Positions 13,331 to 26,073 of a DNA stretch of 64,000 nucleotides are shown here, piece by piece. Position 1 is the stretch's first letter. Every line of letters starts with the position of its first letter. A program made the position numbers and the translations under genes. Source of the stretch: Zarea fungicola (taxonomy: Eukaryota > Ascomycota > Sordariomycetes > Hypocreales > Cordycipitaceae); the NCBI GenBank assembly GCA_900169235.1, contig FWCC01000328.1, positions 124,001 to 188,000 of the forward strand, written 5' to 3'. The notes under the pieces are model-generated. The model searched no databases. It was not told where the DNA came from and saw only the letters and a list, made by a program, of their open reading frames with translations.

Positions 13331-16300
13331 TTTGAACAAAATAGTTCAGATTATAGTCATGAGAAATAGTGAAGTCTTTTACAGTTTTGTCAGCGAACGG
13401 TGTGCAAGATTTCAAGGGCAAGTGCGATGTAAGCTACAGTATATATACCATTAATTTTGACAAACGCACAAAAAGTAATTTGCCCTCTCCCATTCGTGCT
13501 ACTAAACCGGCCTCTTTGACGTTAGAGAGAAGCACGTCGCATTGCAATGCTGCTCATCAAGGTGAAATGGCGTTGTCCATCAGGGTGCAAGTCGTGATAG
13601 TCTCGGGGGCTGGCTTACATTCCTAGCCAGCTGATTGGCCATGGCAATCCGAATTGGAAGCATTGCCCCAGAACCGCATCGGACCAGTGAGCCAGAGTGA
13701 CTCAATTGGTTCTTTTACAATAAATTTAATGAGTCGGGCAATAAGGGAGAAGTATTGGTGTTGGCCACAGAAGCGATGGCGTAACCGACGTTAATAAATG
13801 TGCCGCAAAAACCCTGGGACGCTCGGTCTTCGGCACAGCTTACTTGAGGGACACACACGGTTGACAACCTGCGCAGGAACTCCTTTTGATTTTCTCCCCA
13901 TTCAAAGTTCAAAGAGGTGAAATCTGAATGTTCAAGTTAGGCATCCTGTATTCCGGTAGAAGATGAAAAAGCTACTGCTGCGATCTGGCGCAGGTTATAT
14001 TACAGGCTTGCTTCACCAAAAGCGGCATATCGCACCATTGGCCCAAACCGGACGGCAACGAGAAGAAAACCTGCTACGGCCATTGCAAACACTTGGATGT
14101 CTGGTGATTGTCCAATTCTGAAAGCCCTCACTAGCTCGGACAACCATGACCTATTTTTAGCAGCTAATTGCAAATAGCACAGCTTAAGAGTACAGCATAG
14201 AGTGAATTAAAGTGTTCTTAATAAAATTCGGAGTGGGCCGAGCCTCGGCGACCTCTCAAGCCGTTTAGGATTCGGGCTGCGTGGGAGCGTATACTGGGTA
14301 CAAAACGATGAAATAGCTTTAGATTAAGTGTAACGTTAGATGAAATTTTTGTACTAATCGCTGGGCTATGGGTCTCCGCGGAGTAGACCGATGGCTTTAT
14401 GGAAAGACCGGAATGGGCTAGCGACAAGGCGGATTTTTGCCCTGGAGGCGAAAGAACTTTTGGAGTGATTGACACCAAAAGTACTCAATCACTCGTCACT
14501 CTTCCCTAGGCGGAGGGGGGGTGTCCAACTTTGCTGACGGTAAATTGCAAAAGTCCGGTATAGTCGGTGGAGAAAGCGCGTTACAGGAAAAGAGATTTCA
14601 ATTTGTCACAATAACTTTGACCGGACACTGTGCATACGCTATTGGGAGGAATGCTGGGCAACTAATAATAGGAGGTGAAGCAATTTGGGGCGGCAGTAGT
14701 GCAAGGAAGGGATCATCCAGTACCAATTCTCGGCCCCAAAACCCCCAACCAATATTCATTATACACAGACATGCACAGACATGCACATGGCAGATAAAAC
14801 GAACTATGCATTTGAGCCCTGCCCTGCTCTAGTTATTTCCGGCCACCGGAAAACTGGTTGGGCAGAAGCCCGATACTCAAGTCGATCCCGGCCGGAAGGC
14901 TCGGCCAGACTGATTTTAGGAGAGAGTGACAGAATGGGAACAAATTGCCAAGTCTTGCATCGGCCCAATTCTCGGCGGCCCGCAGCACATAATTGATAAC
15001 ATGCCGTGTCCTGCATACTACGCGAGGCCAGGCAAGGCGCAAGGCCAGGCGGCACGCAGCAGCCTCCGGCTTTACCGCTGGTAGAGCCTTGCCAGAATGA
15101 GCTTCGGGGCATCGCGGGTGAGGATTTAGCGGCGTGTGGCTTGATGGGAACCCCAATCCAAGAACTGTTGCATGACAACGTCTGGGTATTAGTTGTCTCT
15201 TTATAGCCTTTAGGGACGTATGGTTACAGCTCCGTTAATTCGTTAGTATGCTGAAAGTTGACCTACATGGGGGCTCAGATATCTGCCGTGACGGTAATCG
15301 GTGCATGTAGAAGGGATCATCAGCAACCCTCACCAAGCGCTCTTCTGGGTGGCGTTTCCAACTTTAAGCTGTGAAATCAAAGCCGGAGCGCCTCTGCCGA
15401 CAGGGACTCGCAGTGGCGCCCACTAAAAGTCAGGTATCCTGCAGCCAAAGCTGAGCGCCCAGCCTGATCCCAGCCAATTTAGGAATTTTACTTTGCCGAG
15501 TGCCGACAGTAGCCTCAAACTTCAAGCATCCTCTGCAGGTTCAGCACTGCGCCATCGTAAAACGATAATTCAGGGATTCACGCAGATCAAGAGAAGGTAC
15601 CCTCCATCATCCGTCAGTCACATCTACTCTACCTACCTTTCTGCTTTGCTTATACGGACCGGCCACGAGCCTCGGAACCTCTATCCTCTTTCTTGCATGC
15701 AGGTCATGAAGAATCCACTATGAATGGAAACGTACTGCTCCGTGGATCACCTAGCTGAGCCGCATGTCCGTTCACTGTGGTGTGATGATACTTGCCTTCT
15801 TTGGCGCTTGGTTCTTGGATACTTGACCGAACCACCCAAGCTCTGCCCTTTATCTTCTCCGACTTTGGGCAAATACCGCGTCTAGCCCCTTTCAAGTGTC
15901 AACCTCCGTTCCCATTGCATGAAATGCAGGCGAGAGTTCCGCGCGGGCCATATAATCCACAGCATTGTAGCCTTCGTTCAGGTGGCATGTCCTCTGCCAG
16001 GGTTGCCCCGCCTCAGCGCACGTCATTTTTTCTTCTAGTCTAGCCTAAAGCTATGCTAATTGCGTTTCTGCCTTTCGCATACAGTGGAAACTCTGTCTCA
16101 GCAGTTCCACCTAGAAAACGACCTGGTCACCACTGCAGTCCAAAGCTAGTTAGGCACAAGGTGTCGATGCGCTCCAAGCCTCGAAGCAACCTTGTTTCTG
16201 TGAGAGTTTCGCGATTTCTCCAATTGCATTGTCTTAGTAACAAAGCCAGTCTCCTCCTCCACATCCGACAAGGCTCCTACCCCATTAGGATAGATGCAAT

Positions 16301-16482
16301 TCCACAGCCTAGTTATGATCTCTCAGGCCTGTCGCCCCAGACTATACTTCTTTTTGAATAAAAGGGCCCCAGGGTCCTAGTCGAAAATTTCTGCCAAGAG
16401 CTGTCGACGAATTTGTCCCTTGTTTCAGTTTCCGCATATTTCTACTTCTCAGCCCACAGCGAACCTTGTCGCTACCATCGCC
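13331..16482. other. long divergent intergenic region
   Basis: About 3.2 kb between the divergently transcribed zinc chaperone and OPT genes. No frame is convincing: those at 14521-14832 (+) and 14804-15178 (-) overlap each other and lack family marks. The last 900 bases before the OPT start are rich in CT runs and CAAT-like words and are probably its promoter and leader; small upstream frames occur there (for example 16053-16361) and could affect translation only if transcribed. Confidence 0.5.
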
Positions 16483-19009
16483 ATGGGGCTCTCGAAGATG
16501 CTTTCCCGTCAAAAGACGGTAGAGTCTGTCAGCCCTGAGGGAGAGCTTAAGGCGTTCCGTAAACAGCATAGATACGATCTATTTCTTGACAATGACAAGC
16601 TGGAGGCCGTCGACGCCGCCCTCCACTCGGGCAATGCCGAGAAGCTAAAAGATCTTGACAACGACCTGATCCAAGAGGATTCACCTTATCCTGAAGTTCG
16701 AGCCGCTGTACGTGATTTCCGCAAATACGAAACCGCCGTACTTTTAGGGTTATGTGCTAACCAATTTGAATCCAGGTTCCTCCCACCGATGAGGACATGC
16801 CCGTAAGCACCATTCGAGCCTGGGTAATCGGCGCAATTCTCTGCACAGTCGTCGCTGCCTGCAACATTCTTCTCTCACTTCGTCGTGCCCCCATCGCCAT
16901 TACGTCGACAGTTGTACAGTTGATTTCCTACCCGTATGTGAGGTTCAACAAGGAACGCTACAACCAAAAGCTAACATCCACGTAGTATTGGCTGTTTCTG
17001 GGCTAAAGTTGTGCCAGCCAAGAGCTTCCGTCTTTTTGGCATAACGTTTGAGCTCAACCCAGGCCCTTTCAATGTCAAAGAGCACACTATCATCACCATG
17101 ATGACGGCTGCCGGCTCTGCCTATAGCTACGCCTTTGACATTCTTCTGGCGCAGGAGATTTTCTACCAGCAAAAGTTCAAGTATGAAGGCTCCTCGAAAT
17201 ACCATTGAAGAACCGGTCTAACGAAGCTTTAGGTGGGGATTCCAGCTTCTACTCGTCATTTCGACACAAGCCATGGGTTTCGGCATTGCCGGTGTCGCCA
17301 GACGTTTCCTGATCTACCCTTCTGCCATGGTGTGGCCAGCTACTCTCATCACCGCGGCCGTCATGTACTCTCTCCACGACCACAGCAGGACTGACCCTAC
17401 CACCGCCAACGGCTGGGGCATCGGCCGATATGCCTTCTTCCTCATTGTCGCTGGTGGCACTTTTGTCTGGGAGTGGATTCCCCAGGTGTTTGCCCAATTT
17501 CTACAAATCTTCAACTTTGCTTGCTGGATCGCCCCCAACAATGTTGTGGTCAACCAGCTCTTTGGCGCCCAGAGCGGTCTGGGCCTGATTCCCATTTCCT
17601 TTGACTGGTCCATCATCTCTGGTTTCCTTAGCAGTCCCCTACAGACTCCCGCTTTTGCCCTCGTCAATGTTGGTTTTGGATTGTTTCTGCTGACCATTGG
17701 TGCAGTCGGTTTGGCCTTTGCTGGCCCTGAATTCTACCGCTATCTGCCTCTCAGTGCCAACCGCAACTTTGATCACCACGCCAAGGCTTACAATGTGTCG
17801 CGAATTCTCACGCCAGAGTTTACCATGAACGAGACCGCGTACCAGGAGTACTCGCCCATCCTGCTCGGTGCCACCTTTTCGCTATCGTATGGAATGTCGT
17901 TTGCGGCCCTGATTTCGACTCTGACTCACGTGGCTGTATTCTACGGTCCCGATATCTGGCGTCGTACCCGTGATGCTCGCTCCGAGGAGCCTGACATTCA
18001 TATGAAGCTCATGCGCAAGTACAAAGAAGCCCCCGAGTGGTGGTTCATGTCCATCTTCGCTCTTAGTTTCGCCTTTGGCATGATTGCCAGCCAGGTCTGG
18101 GCTACTCACCTGCCATGGTGGGCATTCATCGTCTGCATTGCCCTGGGTGTTTTTTTCTATGTCCCTATCGGCACCATCCAGGCTATTACCAACCAACAGA
18201 CTGGCCTCAACGTGATTACCGAAATGGTCGTTGGCTACATGCTTCCCGGTCGTCCCATTGCCATGATGATGTTCAAGTGCTGGGGCTACATGGTGACCTT
18301 TTATGGCCTCAACTATATTTCCGACATGAAGGTTGGCCACTACATGAAGATTCCACCCCGCAGCATGTTTGCCGCCCAAGCTTTTGCCGTCATTTGGCTC
18401 TCTATTGTGCAAGTCGCGACCTACAATTTCTTGCTCAACCACATTGACAAAGTGTGTCAAGACGATCAACCGCAGGGATTGACGTGCCCAAATGCGCTCA
18501 CCTTCTTCAATGCCAGTGTCATTTGGGGTGTCATTGGGCCAGCCAAGGTGTTTGGCGCTGGCAAGCTCTTTTCTTGGACCAACTACTTTTGGCTGATTGG
18601 CTTCGTCTGCCCCGTGCTCCAGTACTTCTACACCCGCCGATTCCCCAAGAGCATCGCGCGCTATCTCATGTTTCCTGTCATCTTTGGCGCCGCCGGGTTG
18701 ATCCCGCCCGCGACCTTGTACTACCTTTGGCAGTACGTTATTATTGGACTCATCTTCAACTACCTCCTGAGGCGCATGTTTATGGGCTGGTGGTCTCATT
18801 ACAACTACACCTTGTCGGGAGCGCTGGATATCGGCACTGCCCTCTGCACCGTCGTCGTTGGTCTCGCGCTCGGTTTGGGTAATGCTAATTTCCCCGACTG
18901 GTGGGGTAATACGGTATCTTATAACAACATGGACTCATGGAAGAATGCTACGACTAAGAAATTTGACTTGGCGGGTGGCCAGGCGCCTCTTGGCCCAGCG
19001 TCATGGTAG
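16483..19009 (+). CDS. OPT-family oligopeptide transporter
   Basis: Four exons: 16483-16707, 16776-16933, 16986-17180, 17233-19009; 784 residues, normal for the family. It moves tetra/pentapeptides, glutathione-like peptides or metal-ligand complexes with protons across the plasma membrane (substrate cannot be told from sequence). Both signature motifs are present: ELNPGPFNVKEH (the NPG motif, exon 3) and HYMKIPPRSMF (the KIPPR motif, exon 4). An acidic cytosolic N-terminus of about 100 residues precedes 14-16 hydrophobic helices; the C-terminus ends soon after the last helix. Start codon context is GCCATGG. The three introns all lie in the first quarter of the gene. Regulation is unknown, but the upstream region is long. 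Confidence 0.93.
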
Positions 19010-19335
19010 AGGAGTCCCCAATTGAGGGCACGAATACAGGCGCAAGCTGGTTGGCCTATTTTCTAATTATTGAGATGTGAACAAGAGAAACAGGAATTAC
19101 ATAGCCAGCCGGGACACCTATATAGTTATCAAATATATAAAATGAGCGAACCACAAGAAGGGAGGACAAACTCACGGCTCCTCAAGTGCTCCATTTTTAG
19201 CTTCAAGTAATTGAGCAACGGGATACTGGTCTTGTTAAAATGAAAGGCGGGAATTCTTTTAAAAAAAAAAAAAAGGAAAAAAAAGAGAAGGAAAAGAAAA
19301 GAAAAACCCACAGCAGACAACCAGACCCAGGGTGA
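19010..19335. other. convergent 3' region with A-rich homopolymers
   Basis: A short gap between the OPT stop and the end of the decayed esterase. It contains a run of 14 A (19261-19274) followed by purine-rich low-complexity sequence to about 19305. No gene is seen. Confidence 0.6.
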
Positions 19336-20290
19336 CTAGCTCTCACTCCAAAGATTTTCTTTCAGCCAAGCTTCCGAGAACTTAGACTGCGCACCGAAGC
19401 TACCAGTTGTGTTATCTACTACTGTCTGCACATGATTTTCACCAGGGCCAATAAAATATGACAGCTTCGAATCGTTGAAAACCTATTTTTTTTTAAAAAA
19501 AAAAAGTCAATTGCCGTAAAGTCAAAAAAATATGTGGAGGGGGTCGCCATGCTCCTTACCTTGAACCTATTCGCCCATTCGGTGCATGAGTCTAACAGTG
19601 TCTCATCACCACCTGCAAGGAGCAAGACCTTGTCTACTCTGGTATCTTTCCACCATTCAGCTGGCGCAATGGCTGGCTCTGTATACGAGTTCGGGCCAGT
19701 GTCACTGCCATGCATGGCCGTCCACTCAGATATGAGGCGCTTGGGGATCATGTCTTTCGCTTCGTTTTTAATAACCGATGGCGTATCTACATTTGTCCAA
19801 GTCATCAGTGACAAGAGTACCATTGCAGCTAGGTTGTCTGGCAGATGTAGTTCGGGGATCGCGGGATACGGATGTGACATATGAGAGAGCAGCGTTAAGC
19901 CAAGATGAGCACCCGCGGACGCACCAAAGATAGCAACCTTGTCAATCACTTGTTAATTCCATAATCACACTCTTTTTTAGAAGATTTGACAAGAAAAATC
20001 CACAGCTTACATCGGATGGCTTCTTTCCCGTGTTGAAAAGGTGGTTCAACAGTACTGTAAGCTGTTCGAGCTGCGTCGGGAATTTTGATTCCGGTAGGAG
20101 ATCTACGTGGATTGTATTTCCAAGTTAGGCATGTGGGATACTCCTGACGATGAGCAAGAAAATAGACAGAAAGAAAAAAGAAAACGCGCGGTCATACCAT
20201 AGGATAGAACTAAGTACATCTGCCTTCTCGCCTCTCGAACAGCTCAAAGGCGGGTCCCCATCGATCTACTCAGCACACGAAAATAGTGCT
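19336..20290 (-). pseudogene. alpha/beta hydrolase (steryl acetyl hydrolase/fold-3 esterase-like), 5' part decayed
   Basis: The C-terminal two thirds read well across introns: exon ending at 20196 (MYLVLSYD/ LLPESKFPTQL), intron to about 20103, exon to 20011, intron 19938-20010 (joins KKPSD to VAIFGASAG), exon 19937-19560, intron 19483-19559, last exon 19482-19336. Seen: nucleophile elbow GASAG, the acid-loop GGDET, WWKD, and a late His in ENHVQTV, as expected for the Ser-Asp-His triad. Upstream, a piece reading WGPAFELFERREG (about 20230-20270) matches the region before LVLSYD in relatives but lies in a different frame, a stop (TGA) interrupts it, and no HGGG oxyanion motif can be found in the next 600 bases. 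I therefore call it a pseudogene. Alternative: an unusual 5' exon structure that I could not resolve. Confidence 0.6.
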
Positions 20291-23200
20291 GTCAGAATCT
20301 ATAGACTTAATATAGTCAATGCTAGGGATACGCCAGTCACCGATGGCATTCGTTGATCCCTTTAGGTCTCTATGGTCGAATAGTTACTTAGCAACGTCGC
20401 CTTATATTTACTACCCCCAGGTATCGACATCCTCTAGACCAAGTGCTCGCTCATGGCAAACTTGCCAATAGAGAAAACCAAATTTCAGGCCCCTGTCCGC
20501 ATCACGCAATCCACATATTTGTATTTTTCGCGGAAATTAATATTCGATACCGAGGCTCTCTTTCGTCAAGGAGAGAGGTCAAGTAGATGATAATATATTG
20601 TGAAGTTGATAAATAGGCTCTTTGTTGAAGCATTACAGATGCCGGGGCCTTGAAATGTTTAAAGAATTTGCAATATCTCACAGAGCAAATTTCAACTTAT
20701 TACACCAAATTTGAATACGGAAAAAAACTTTTTGGAAACTTGAAGCTTTTCCAGTAGCGACACGAAGCCTTGTCAAATACCGTGTGACGTCTTCCCACTT
20801 GATGGAACTGGTTTGAGCCATCACACTTTACAGTTTTAAAAACCCCTGCCAAGATTTTACTGGCTTCTACGCCTGACGAGACGAACCAAACTGCGACACT
20901 GTCTCTGCCGCTCGCCGCTTGGACAACCTCAAGAAACAAGTGACATCAGATGCGTGACGCAGTGAATCAATCACTCAAACGTTCAATTTCATTTGCGCTT
21001 CTTAGTGTTGTTGTTTCTGCCCTGAATGTCTTGGACGAGTGGCTAATTTCTTCCACGTGTGATTAATTATTGTCAGTGCCACACCTTGCTGCGTGGTCCG
21101 CACCGCCCTGTTTTGCCTTTCAGCCGCTCCAGTCCAGTCCACCCGGCCCAACTAAAACTAGCGAGGGGAGGTTTGGGTTGATACGGATCCATCTGCCATA
21201 CCGAAGCGATTGATGGGGATGGCTCTCTCGATCCAATTGCTCCTGTGTCTGTGTACCTGTCTTATTAATAAGCCCTTGACACGGTCAATTTCGCGCCGTC
21301 ACCTCGCTGTTTCGTAATAATTCCTTGTATCTTTACAATGTTCCATTATATTGAAAGTTACTTCTGCGTTAATTTCGCACCAATGGCAGATAACAAACTC
21401 GCCCCCGGCCACTGGGAATGTTTCCTGCCTGTACCATAGTTAGTAACTAGGGTAAGTGGCAGGGTTCGGAGTATATTTTAATAGCCATGGATGAGCCTAG
21501 TCCTGGGCAAGGAGCTGGCGAATAGCAAGGCTTTAGAGTTGTTACCGAGTCCCTGGTTCTAGCTTATTGAGCGCTGCCAGGTTCAGCTTTCAAGACTTAT
21601 TATACTTATTAAAGGCAGGGTGCCACACACGTCTCAATCGCTCCTCCTGTGGACCTCCGTTTTATTTTATTTTTTTGGTCTCGGCAGACAAACTTAAACC
21701 CGACCTTTCCATTGTGCTGGTGTTTGTCGCTGACTCGTCAGGCTGATTAACATTCCAGGAGTCGTGGGAAGTGGTAACCGAGACACCACGCCACGTTGAG
21801 AATGCCACGGATCTGCAAAGTCAGTATGTAAACATAGTACTATGCACTCGGCTCACAAAAAAAAAAAAAAAAAAAANNAAAAAAAAAAAAAAAAGAGCAG
21901 TTGTGGTAAGGTAAGAAGCTACGGAGAAGCCGCCCGCCTTTTCCCGTACGTATTGCCAGGCAGCCTGCTCACTGATCAAGCACATGGATTAATTATTACG
22001 AGCACTGCACAGGCAGAGTAGTTAACAGCAATAACTTAAAAGGAGTCGCCTCGTAGTGCCCCAACATACCGTTTTCGCATTTTCTCCCCTTTGACCACCT
22101 TGCTCCCATCCTGACCCCACCGTTGCGCCACGTTCTGTTTGGTTTTCAATGGCCCTGAATCGGAACGGTTAGTCGATCAGGGGGGTTTGTGCCTGGCTTG
22201 TTCGCTTTGGTCCCCTTGCTCGCCAAATTCCGTCTGGTCGGGCGCGAGGACTGCGTGGCTTTTTCTTCGCCAGAATTCAAACCATTGTCATATATTGCCA
22301 AGACGGGTCTCGGTGCCTAATTTGTCTCGGTCAATCCCTTGCTTATGGGTGTTGTGCAAATGCAGTCCGCTGCGCATGGATGTTTCTCGTGACTTGCTAG
22401 GTCGTGGTGTTCACAACGTTCCGAATTGCACAAGCACCCTGATATCCCCTTGCCGTACTCTGTTCCTGGGTTTATCAGACGCCTCCTGTTTGAAACCTTG
22501 CTGCCAACAGATGGAGCGGACCCAGTTCGGCCCCTCCAGTTCGACCCAGGCTGCATACATACAGCAAAGTACTTATTAATAGCTGCTGGTGTCATCCAAT
22601 CTTTACGGCCTGTAAGGTAGTACTCTTCTCTAGACTTTCCTGCCGCAACACCGAGCTGGAAGTGCCTAAATCGATGGGGAGCTGCGTATTCTTGTACAGC
22701 TTTTTGGGAAAAGGACAGTTAGTGGACGAGCAGGCTGCTGGTGTAACTGTGGCGTCTTTTCCTTCTCAATTCTCTAGTCTCATTTGATGCTTGTCCGGGT
22801 TTGCGAGTTGCATTGGCCTCTGTAAAATGTGGTTCAATAGATTGGCATGCACCCACATCAGGAGCGACAGACCCCAGCTAGCTCCTCTTTGGAAGCCCAA
22901 CCTTAGCCCATCTCAAGTTTCTAGAGTAGGGCCACGGCACTAAGAGAGTGCCCCTGCCATTGTGTGGGTGGTCCCGGGCTGCTAATACTAACAGGAGGAT
23001 GCAGGACCCAAGAAAAAGAAGAAACGGCGGTCCCAGGACCAGCCCAGATCAAGAACGCTGGTGTGGGCAAATACTCGCGTGCAAAAAGGGCGGCGTGCTT
23101 GGGGACGACCCCCAGATTGTGGCTAGCGAAATATTGGTTCTTTTTTTTCTCCCCTCGTCTCCAAGTAACGCGTCGTAGTCGTGCTTTCCTTCTCTGTTCC

Positions 23201-23776
23201 TGCATCAGTATCAGTCATTCACATTCTTCTTGCGCGTGAAATCGGAGCGTCGCCTGCCTTTGTTCTGCGTTCTGTTACTTTGCAGGAGGGCAACGACTTG
23301 AACCGCAGTAGTATCGGCTTTGTCTTGTTCCCCTCATCTCATAATAAACAGCCCAATTGGCAGGTCCTGCCCGCCTCATCCCGACCGAATCAGCGCTCCG
23401 TTGCTCGGCTTGTTCCCCCGCACCCAAGACTACGTACTTTGGCATTGTCAAGACATCGGTCCCCCGCCCGCCTTTGCCAGTCGCCGAATAGAAACGAGCC
23501 AGACATCGAAATCCATGCAATTGGGCGGAACGTCGAGGCGAATCAGACAGCTGCGGCCATCTCCGAGTCACAAGATCAGCACTACGGCGAATCAGCATCT
23601 CGAATACAACGGGCCGTGACGCAGCATCCGATTAGACCGCCGATACGAAGCGACAGAGAATCTGCACCACCGGACACAATAGCACCATAAGCAGTTTAGC
23701 ACACGCACCACCTCCACGCACAACGCACGCACAACGCAAGCACAGAAACGGCCCCCAAAACCGAACAATCGCCGCT
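20291..23776. other. long upstream region of the URC4-like gene
   Basis: About 3.5 kb without a supported gene. It contains a poly-A tract with an assembly gap at 21857-21894. The part from about 22000 is CT-rich with several moderately long open frames on both strands (longest 169 codons, 23181-23690), which look like chance frames in the 5' leader of the following gene. Very long leaders are common for regulated fungal genes. Confidence 0.5.
21857..21894. repeat. poly-A homopolymer with two unresolved bases
   Basis: An uninterrupted A run in which positions 21877-21878 are N. The true length of the homopolymer is unknown and the two flanks may have been joined across a sequencing gap. Confidence 0.95.
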
Positions 23777-25540
23777 ATGGGCATCTTCTCCAGGAAGGAC
23801 AAGAGCCGGCGGCCCGACTCTTCTCTACCAAACTCACAGTCCACCAACAGCTTTGCATCTTCTACATCGCGATCTGGAGTCAACAGAGTATCAGCAGGAA
23901 GCATAACCCCAGGCAGCCCTCTCTCGCCAATGTCGCCCAACAAGCTCCCCAAGATGGATCTGCCCCGTCCCCCCGATCCCCAGCTCGACCCCGCCGGCTA
24001 CCTCCGCAGCCTGGGTGCCGTTCGCGAGAGGACCAAGATTGTGTTTGACAAGACATTGGCCAACAAGCTACAACATTTCGATGTTGACATGACCAAATTT
24101 CCTGATGTTGTCACGTTTGTCTCTGGCTTAATCAAGGTATGTGCCGCAGTCGGAAGAAGCTACCCCGCCAAAAACACCAAACTCGAGCCTTGCAGATCAG
24201 TCAACTAACTTTTCTACTTCTTTTTTTTTTTTAATCTTTCAACAGCGAGACTACGATGCACCCTTCAATTCGATCCCTGGTCATGGTCGCTATCAACATT
24301 TTTGTGTCGGCGGCCGTGATCGCATCGCCGATTTACTGTCCACCTGGCCACCCTCAGTGGACAACACCGAGCGCTGCCGTCGCCTGATTGACCTGTTCCT
24401 GGTCAGTGTCCTGCTTGACGCAGGTGCTGGTACTAGCTGGAGCTACAAGAGCAATGAAAATGGAAAAATCTATAGAAGATCTGAAGGTCTGGCAATAGCA
24501 AGCTTGGAGATGTTCAAAACCGTGAGTGCACCAAGTTACCGCGCATGCAAATGCAGCTCCAGCGACGCCACCCCACTGACACGGATCCAGGGCCTCTTCT
24601 CGGGCAGCCACGAAAATAAGTACCAAGTCGACTTTGAGGGTCTGACCAGTTTAACAGAGAAGCAATTGGAGGCTGGTCTGCAATCCAGACCTGGCAATGA
24701 GCTTGCTGGTTTGGGTGGTCGCACCAACCTCCTTCTCAAGCTCTCCAAGGCGCTCCGAAGCAAGACGGAGTTCTTTGGCGAGACGGGTCGTCCAGGAAAT
24801 ATGATTGATCATCTACTTTCCCACCCGTCTACGCAAGCATCCTCCATGTTGATTGTTCCCTTGCCTGTGCTGTGGAACGTGCTGATGAGCGGTCTCGCCC
24901 CCATCTGGCCCCAGTCCCGCACGTCTATTGACGGTGTTTCACTGGGTGATGCCTGGCCTTGCGCTGCCATGCCCGGCGGGGCCGGCTCCTGGGAATCAAT
25001 TGTGCCTTTCCACAAGCTCACCCAGTGGTTGACGTACTCGTTGATGCAGCCCATGCAGTCGTTGCTCAATATGCACTTTGCGGGCACGGAGCTGCTGACG
25101 GGACTGCCAGAATACCGCAACGGTGGTCTCTTTGTTGATGTTGGCGTGCTGAATCTGAAAAAGGACGAGATGGATCGCGGACTGCAAAACTACTCGGACT
25201 ATTGCCGTCGTACCGGTGTCAAGGGTGTCGAGGTTGCGCCCATGTTCGAGCCCAGCGACGACGTAATTGTCGAGTGGAGGGCTGCCACTGTCGGACTGCT
25301 TGACCTACTGTGTGCTGAAGTCAACAAGCATATGAAGAAGGAACTTGCTGGGAACGAGATGACGCTTGCTCAACTACTGGAAGCCGGTAGTTGGAAGGTA
25401 TGTTTTAGTAGTGGCGATCCTGTCATGCACGTGGAATCAGTCTAACACTCTCACAGGGCGGTCGTGAAATTGCCGAAATTAATCGACCCAACACCAAGGA
25501 GCCTCCAATTCTCATTGACAGCGACGGCACTGTTTTCTAA
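23777..25540 (+). CDS. URC4-type DUF1688 protein (uracil catabolism)
   Basis: Four exons: 23777-24136, 24246-24521, 24591-25397, 25457-25540; 508 residues. Proteins of this family are needed for the URC pathway of uracil breakdown known from Lachancea/Saccharomyces kluyveri, where the exact reaction of Urc4 is unsettled. Family hallmarks seen: YLRSLGAVRERT near residue 73, the GGRDRIADL segment, SVLLDAGAG followed by W, RSEGLAIASLEMF, VPFHKLTQWLTYSL, GLPEYRNGGLFVD and the terminal IDSDGTVF. The second intron (24522-24590) is 69 bp, has no in-frame stop and would add 23 residues if retained; the family's FKTG join supports splicing. An extra serine-rich N-terminus (about 1-60) starts MGIFSRKDKSRR. 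No other URC gene is in the window. Confidence 0.9.
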
Positions 25541-26073
25541 TTAAAAACACGATTACTCCTCTCAAGCCTCCAAACTACAAAACTGCGAAAAGAAAATGGA
25601 TATATACTAGCCAACACATCGTTTAGCGTCTTTTCTTCATTCCTTCATCCAGTCCTGGCGGACCTGATCTGCTGTGCTGAGGTTCATTTGTTTCTTTTTA
25701 TTCTGCTTCTTGCGTCTTGCGTCTTTTGTTTCTTTCCCGATCCTTGATTGTGTCCTATTTGTAAGACGAGAAAGAGGGATATTATGATATCAACGGTTTT
25801 CATTGTTAAATGCTAGATAAATACAGACTCATCCATGTTGGCACTTGAGATTACAAGACATTTACATTCATTTCGATTTGTCCTTCTTAGGTTTGAGTTT
25901 GACATGGTCTTCAATGTGAAAATATATAAACTATACATGCCGATGTTTTAGATTTAATCAGCTTCGTCCTTTCTATCACTAATATACAAGACACACACTG
26001 GTGTTTCTTTTCATGTCCACCTCCACTTGATTGATGCTGTTGCTGTTGTACATTTTATTTTCACGTCCTTCAA
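25541..26073. other. convergent intergenic region
   Basis: 3' regions of the URC4-like and OXA1 genes, AT-rich, with T-rich polyadenylation-type sequence. No gene seen. Confidence 0.6.

Noticed and set aside
17882..18799. 305-codon minus-strand open frame
   Set aside because: Lies wholly antisense to the OPT transporter exon; His-rich, low-complexity product typical of a shadow frame.
20700..20939. 79-codon minus-strand frame as the missing 5' part of the esterase
   Set aside because: Its sequence has no HGGG motif and no similarity to the N-terminal part of the family, and no splice join was found.
23181..23690. 169-codon plus-strand open frame
   Set aside because: Starts at a non-ATG codon, Ser/Pro/Arg-rich, no domain; fits chance in the CT-rich leader of the URC4-like gene.
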